A stretch of 64,000 bases of DNA from Defluviitaleaceae bacterium (GTDB lineage: Bacteria; Bacillota; Clostridia; Lachnospirales; WQUN01): contig WQVF01000003.1 of the NCBI GenBank assembly GCA_009781725.1, forward strand, positions 1 to 64,000, given 5' to 3'. Positions 60,397 to 64,000 of the stretch are shown one piece after another (position 1 is the stretch's first letter; the number at the start of each line of letters is the position of its first letter). A program made the position numbers and the translations under genes. The notes beneath the pieces are model-generated. The model was not told where the DNA came from, made no database searches, and worked only from the letters and a program-made list of their open reading frames with translations.

Positions 60397-60897
60397 ATGC
60401 AAGAGCTGATTATAAAAAACGTAAAAACGGCACAGTTTAACGATGTAAATCTCAATAAAATCTTCGACCCGGAAACCAAGCATAGCAAGTCCTTCGAGTT
60501 TCAGAAAAGCGATGTGGCCTCCCCATACATGGCTAAGGAAGGCAAGCTCGCCATAAAATTCTACACCTTGGCCCCAGGCAAAAGCAATTATCCATATCAC
60601 TGGCATACCGGCATAGAGGAAGTTTTCTATATAATCTCCGGTACCGCCACCCTTAAAACCCCACAAGGAGATAGAATCGTATCCGAAGGGGATTTAATTG
60701 TATTCCCCGCCAACGAAAACGGAGCCCATCAGCTTACAAATCATTCCGATGCGCCTCTTGTATACCTGGATATCGACACAGTGGATACCAGGGAAGTCGC
60801 GTTTTACCCGGATACCAACAAGGTCAGAGTTATGACAGGGGATTTTTTTAAGTCATTTGAAATAGAATCGGAAGTTAATTATCTTCATGGCGAATAG
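60397..60897 (+). CDS. Cupin-domain protein
   Basis: A 166-residue protein with one cupin barrel (about 60-135: NYPYHWHTGIEEVFYIISGTATLKTPQG with His and Glu metal ligands, and ENGAHQLTNHS). Function unknown; such proteins bind sugars or organic acids, or act as isomerases. The ribosome site is GGGAGGCGACGAT. Its stop overlaps the start of the following kinase gene, so it belongs to the fermentation operon. Confidence 0.87.
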   Translation: MQELIIKNVKTAQFNDVNLNKIFDPETKHSKSFEFQKSDVASPYMAKEGKLAIKFYTLAPGKSNYPYHWHTGIEEVFYIISGTATLKTPQGDRIVSEGDLIVFPANENGAHQLTNHSDAPLVYLDIDTVDTREVAFYPDTNKVRVMTGDFFKSFEIESEVNYLHGE

Positions 60898-61810
60898 ATT
60901 TGATTACAAAAGAGCCCGCGAGGGTATATTCAAGTATATGGGAGCTGAAACCGATGGGTTTTTATCTCGTGTAGATGGGCTTATAGAAAAGTATTCACAG
61001 AAATGGCAGCTAACCGATTTGAATTATATGTTAACTGACACAGTAAATCTGCTGTTTTCTTGTAAATCTACATTACATGGATTATGTGTGTTAAAGATGT
61101 GCATCCCAGGGCCGGAAGTCGCAACAGAAATCAACTGTATCCAGGCTTATAATGGCCAAGGCTATGTAAAACTATGGGATTATGATTTATCTGATGACAT
61201 ACTGCTTCTTGAACGAATTGAGCCCGGAAACCAAATGTGGGATGTCCAGGATTACAAAGAACGGGCCCGGCTAATGGCTGAATTGATAAAAACCCTGCCA
61301 TTTATAAAATGCCCGCAAGGTGAGTATCCCAACTATAAAATATGGATGGAAGGAATCCACAAATATCTGACCAACATAGGGGGCATGGAGGATGTACTGT
61401 TTTATCTGAACGAAGCATTGCGTTTATACAGCGAGCTAAAGCAGCAATATACCCGAAGCTGCCTGCTCCACGGGGATATGCATCAAGAAAATCTGCTTCT
61501 TAATCAACAAGGCAGCTACACAATAATCGACCCAAAAGGAGTAGTAGATGACCCTATAATGGAAACAGCACGCTTTCTTAATAATGAACTCCCTTGTAGC
61601 AAAAAAAAAATACAAGAAATGGTGGCTATCATGGCACCGACAATAAAAGTGCCAAAAGATGACATGCACAAAAGCATGTATATCGACATGGCACTTGGGT
61701 GTTGCTGGACATTGGAGGAGAAGTTTATCTCTCAGGAATCATTTGAAAAGGCGAAGTCAGAAGTACTGGCGGACTGTAGGTTTGTATATGAGTTTATTTT
61801 AAGACATTAA
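60887..61810 (+). CDS. Aminoglycoside/hydroxyurea-resistance-type kinase (APH fold)
   Basis: A 307-residue kinase. The catalytic loop CLLHGDMHQENLLL (about 196-209) and metal motif IDPKGVVDDP match the APH(6)/hydroxyurea resistance family, which phosphorylates hydroxyls of small molecules. A real resistance role is unproven, as many members are metabolic kinases. It overlaps the cupin gene by 11 bp, so both may serve one small-molecule step within this operon. Confidence 0.85.
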   Translation: MANRFDYKRAREGIFKYMGAETDGFLSRVDGLIEKYSQKWQLTDLNYMLTDTVNLLFSCKSTLHGLCVLKMCIPGPEVATEINCIQAYNGQGYVKLWDYDLSDDILLLERIEPGNQMWDVQDYKERARLMAELIKTLPFIKCPQGEYPNYKIWMEGIHKYLTNIGGMEDVLFYLNEALRLYSELKQQYTRSCLLHGDMHQENLLLNQQGSYTIIDPKGVVDDPIMETARFLNNELPCSKKKIQEMVAIMAPTIKVPKDDMHKSMYIDMALGCCWTLEEKFISQESFEKAKSEVLADCRFVYEFILRH

Positions 61811-61814
61811 TGTT

Positions 61815-61910
61815 TTGCCGCGCAAAGCGCGGCCCCATAGCAAAGCGAGGAAGCAAGCGGGGCTTTGCCCCGCGTAGCGGCGGGAGTTTGAGGGTAGCAC
61901 CCTCATTTAT
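61815..61910. repeat. Hairpin-rich GC stretch between kinase and leucine dehydrogenase genes
   Basis: GCCGCGCAAAGCGCGGC, GCGGGGCTTTGCCCCGC and GAGGGTAGCACCCTC are three successive hairpins. They could attenuate transcription between the two gene groups. No T-run follows them. Confidence 0.5.
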
Positions 61911-61928
61911 ATCAAAGGAGGAAATACA

Positions 61929-63014
61929 ATGGACAAATTCAAACTAATGGAGGAGCATAATTACGAGCAGCTATGCTTCTTCCAAGACAAGGGTACGGGC
62001 CTTAAGGCCATCACCTGTATCCACAATACCGTATTGGGGCCATCCCTTGGAGGTACCCGTTTCTGGAATTACGCCACCGAAGATGAAGCCGTGGTAGATG
62101 TACTTCGCTTGGCTCGAGGCATGACCTACAAATCAGCCCTTGCAGGCCTGCCCCTTGGAGGCGGAAAAAGTGTAATCATTGGCGACCCTTATGAACTTCG
62201 CAAGGACCCCATCAAACGGGAAGCCTTCTGGCGTGCCTTTGGCCGCTATATTGAGGGGCTAAGCGGCCGTTATATCACCGCAGAGGATGTAGGCACCCAC
62301 ACTCAAGACATGGTCTATGTAAATATGGAAACCAACCATGTTGTAGGTCTTCCCGGTCGTTCCGGTGACCCTTCTCCATTTACAGCCCTCGGTACCTACA
62401 AATCCATGCTTGCTTGTGCCAAACATGTGTACGGTGACGCGGACCTTAAGGGCAAAACTGTTGCAGTACAAGGTGTGGGCAATGTAGGCTACTATTTATG
62501 CGAACTGCTCCATAAAGACGGAGCCAATATAATCATCTCAGATGTTAACGAAGAACGTATTAAGCAATGTGTCGATGAGTTTGGTGTAGAAGTCGTGGGA
62601 ATCAATGATATCTACAGTGTAGACTGTGATATTTACGCCCCATGTGCCCTTGGTGCTACAATCAATGATGACACCATCCCTGCTCTGAAGTGCAGAATCG
62701 TCTGCGGCGGTGCCAATAACCAGCTCAAGGTTGCAAAAGTCCATGGTAAGGCTTTGCAAGACCGAAAAATAATCTATGCCCCTGATTTCCTGACCAATGC
62801 AGGCGGGGTTATCAATGTTTCATATGAATTGGCTGAAGGGGGCTACAACCAAGAAGCATCTCTTCGTGACATAGATAGAATCTACCATCGTATGCTGGAT
62901 ATCCTGCGTATTTCCGAAGAGACGGGACAACTGACCTTTGAAACCGCCGACCAAATGGCAGAAGAGCGCATTGCCGCTGTAAGGGATATAAAAAGTATTT
63001 TGACTAGGAGGTAG
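61929..63014 (+). CDS. bcd: Leucine/valine/phenylalanine dehydrogenase
   Basis: A 361-residue Glu/Leu/Phe/Val dehydrogenase that oxidatively deaminates branched-chain amino acids to 2-oxo acids with NAD. It has the catalytic lysine region KSALAGLPLGGGKS (about 77-90), the NAD motif VQGVGNVGYYL and the GGANNQL motif. The ribosome site is AAAGGAGGAAATACA. It precedes a ferredoxin and VorB, the next step of the pathway. Confidence 0.95.
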   Translation: MDKFKLMEEHNYEQLCFFQDKGTGLKAITCIHNTVLGPSLGGTRFWNYATEDEAVVDVLRLARGMTYKSALAGLPLGGGKSVIIGDPYELRKDPIKREAFWRAFGRYIEGLSGRYITAEDVGTHTQDMVYVNMETNHVVGLPGRSGDPSPFTALGTYKSMLACAKHVYGDADLKGKTVAVQGVGNVGYYLCELLHKDGANIIISDVNEERIKQCVDEFGVEVVGINDIYSVDCDIYAPCALGATINDDTIPALKCRIVCGGANNQLKVAKVHGKALQDRKIIYAPDFLTNAGGVINVSYELAEGGYNQEASLRDIDRIYHRMLDILRISEETGQLTFETADQMAEERIAAVRDIKSILTRR

Positions 63015-63017
63015 CCG

Positions 63018-63227
63018 ATGAACAAGGTAATCTTCGACGAGGCCGCTTGCAAAGGCTGCCGACTATGTATAGATGTCTGCCCCAAGAAAATCTTAGCCCT
63101 AGACACCGCCAAAGTAAATCATAAGGGCTATAATCCTGTTACCTGCATAGACATGGGTCCATGCACCGCCTGCGCTATCTGCGCTCGTGTCTGCCCGGAT
63201 TCCGTAATCTCAGTAGAAAGGGGCTGA
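63018..63227 (+). CDS. vorD: Ferredoxin-type subunit of 2-oxo acid oxidoreductase (2x4Fe-4S)
   Basis: A 69-residue protein with two CX2CX2CX3C(P) motifs (CKGCRLCIDVCPK and CTACAICARVCPD) binding two 4Fe-4S clusters. Placement immediately before vorB identifies it as the delta subunit that passes electrons to free ferredoxin. The ribosome site is TAGGAGGTAGCCG. Confidence 0.93.
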   Translation: MNKVIFDEAACKGCRLCIDVCPKKILALDTAKVNHKGYNPVTCIDMGPCTACAICARVCPDSVISVERG

Positions 63228-63232
63228 TGTGA

Positions 63233-64000
63233 ATGAAAGTCTTAATGAAGGGCAACGAAGCCTTATCCGAAGCCGCCATCCAAGCGGGATGTACCACTTT
63301 TTTTGGCTATCCCATAACCCCGCAAAACGAAATCCCAGAGTATATGTCCGCAAAAATGGAACCTGCCGGTGGTGTGTTTATCCAGGCGGAGTCTGAGGTT
63401 GCGGCAATAAATATGGTTTACGGCGCGGCGGCGGCTGGAGCTCGTACCATGACCACATCATCCTCACCGGGGATGGCACTCAAACAAGAAGGGATTTCTT
63501 ATCTTGCCGGTGCCAATCTTCCCTGTGTAATCGTCAATGTGGCCCGCTGCGGCCCTGGTCTTGGTGGGATTCTTCCGGCCCAAAGTGATTATTTCCAAAC
63601 CACCCGTGGGGGAGGTAACGGGGACTATTACACCCCGGTCTACGCCCCAAGCACTGTGCAGGAGTGCTGGGATTATGTATTCAAATCCTTTGATATCGCG
63701 GATAAATACCGTACCCCGGTAATGATTCTTATCGATGGAATGCTGGGCCAAATGATGGAGCCTGTAGAAACCACAGTCTATCCCAGGCTCAATGTAGAAA
63801 AACCTTGGGCAATCAATGGTAATGCCGACAAACGCCCCAGGAACATGCTTACATCTCTGAGCCTATACGGGGAAGTGCTGGAAGCTATGAATATCGAACG
63901 TTTCAAGGTTTACGAAGAAATTGTCAAGAACGAAGTCATGGTAGAAAGCACCGTAAAAGAAGGGGACACAGTGGCAATAGTGTCATATGGCGCACCTTCA
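63233..64000 (+). CDS. vorB: 2-oxoisovalerate ferredoxin oxidoreductase alpha subunit, partial
   Basis: The first 256 residues of a frame running off the right edge. It opens MKVLMKGNEALSEAAIQAG and contains GYPITPQNEIPEY and AESEVAAINMVYGAAAAGARTMTTSSSPG, characteristic of the alpha subunit of 2-oxo acid:ferredoxin oxidoreductases (VorB). It oxidatively decarboxylates branched-chain 2-oxo acids to acyl-CoA, the substrate of ptb, giving reduced ferredoxin. The beta and gamma subunits should follow outside the window. Confidence 0.95.
   Translation, partial: MKVLMKGNEALSEAAIQAGCTTFFGYPITPQNEIPEYMSAKMEPAGGVFIQAESEVAAINMVYGAAAAGARTMTTSSSPGMALKQEGISYLAGANLPCVIVNVARCGPGLGGILPAQSDYFQTTRGGGNGDYYTPVYAPSTVQECWDYVFKSFDIADKYRTPVMILIDGMLGQMMEPVETTVYPRLNVEKPWAINGNADKRPRNMLTSLSLYGEVLEAMNIERFKVYEEIVKNEVMVESTVKEGDTVAIVSYGAPS

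Overview
This window reads as chromosome of an anaerobic, spore-forming Firmicute of the Clostridia type. The signs are a sigF operon (spoIIAA-spoIIAB-sigF), a complete spoVA operon, ferredoxin-linked amino acid oxidation, T-box control of ileS, strong AGGAGG ribosome binding sites and moderate GC. No genus can be named from the sequence alone.

Layout. Positions 314-17078 are one long minus-strand run. Read 5' to 3' it holds E2, E3 (lpd) and a fused alpha-beta E1 of a 2-oxo acid dehydrogenase complex, a class II aldolase/short-chain dehydrogenase fusion, a PHP-domain protein, a sorbose-1-phosphate-reductase-like dehydrogenase, lplA, lipA, a PPi-type phosphofructokinase, a membrane-anchored stalk-domain protein tightly coupled to a radical SAM/SPASM enzyme, and an AraC-GyrI regulator. 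This looks like a sugar (or sugar alcohol) route feeding a lipoate-dependent dehydrogenase that carries its own lipoylation genes. Positions 17237-19380 are an AT-rich accessory island: a 3' half tRNA-Ser remnant, a RES-domain gene and a UPF0175/PIN toxin-antitoxin pair. Next come a T-box leader and ileS (19531-23107), a polyamine uptake operon potABCD with a HicBA-like pair and a stalk-domain protein inserted in it (23607-29499), an ABC-F protein, a Gfo/Idh oxidoreductase, the spoIIA operon, bactofilin-yqhQ-prmC-prfA, a yxlEFG-like ABC exporter, an XRE-TPR regulator, type IV pilus genes (pilD, a pilM-pilN fusion, pilO), ygjV, a glycosyltransferase-CsaB fusion and the spoVA operon. After these come a lone fumarase alpha subunit, two ABC-2 permeases around an AraC-kinase fusion, an M28 peptidase, and a branched-chain amino acid fermentation cluster (ptb, buk, leucine dehydrogenase, ferredoxin, vorB) that runs off the right edge.

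The gaps are filled with dispersed palindromic repeats of at least seven families. Some are nested inside others, some supply stop codons or C-termini to neighbouring genes, and several end in TATAG, suggesting small non-autonomous elements that target TA. The most interesting points are the stalk-protein/radical SAM pair, the nested repeat families, genes whose best start is an isoleucine codon (clearest in spoVAA), and the unusual fusions (AraC-kinase, PilM-PilN, GT4-CsaB). All functional calls are from reading the sequence; no database search was run.
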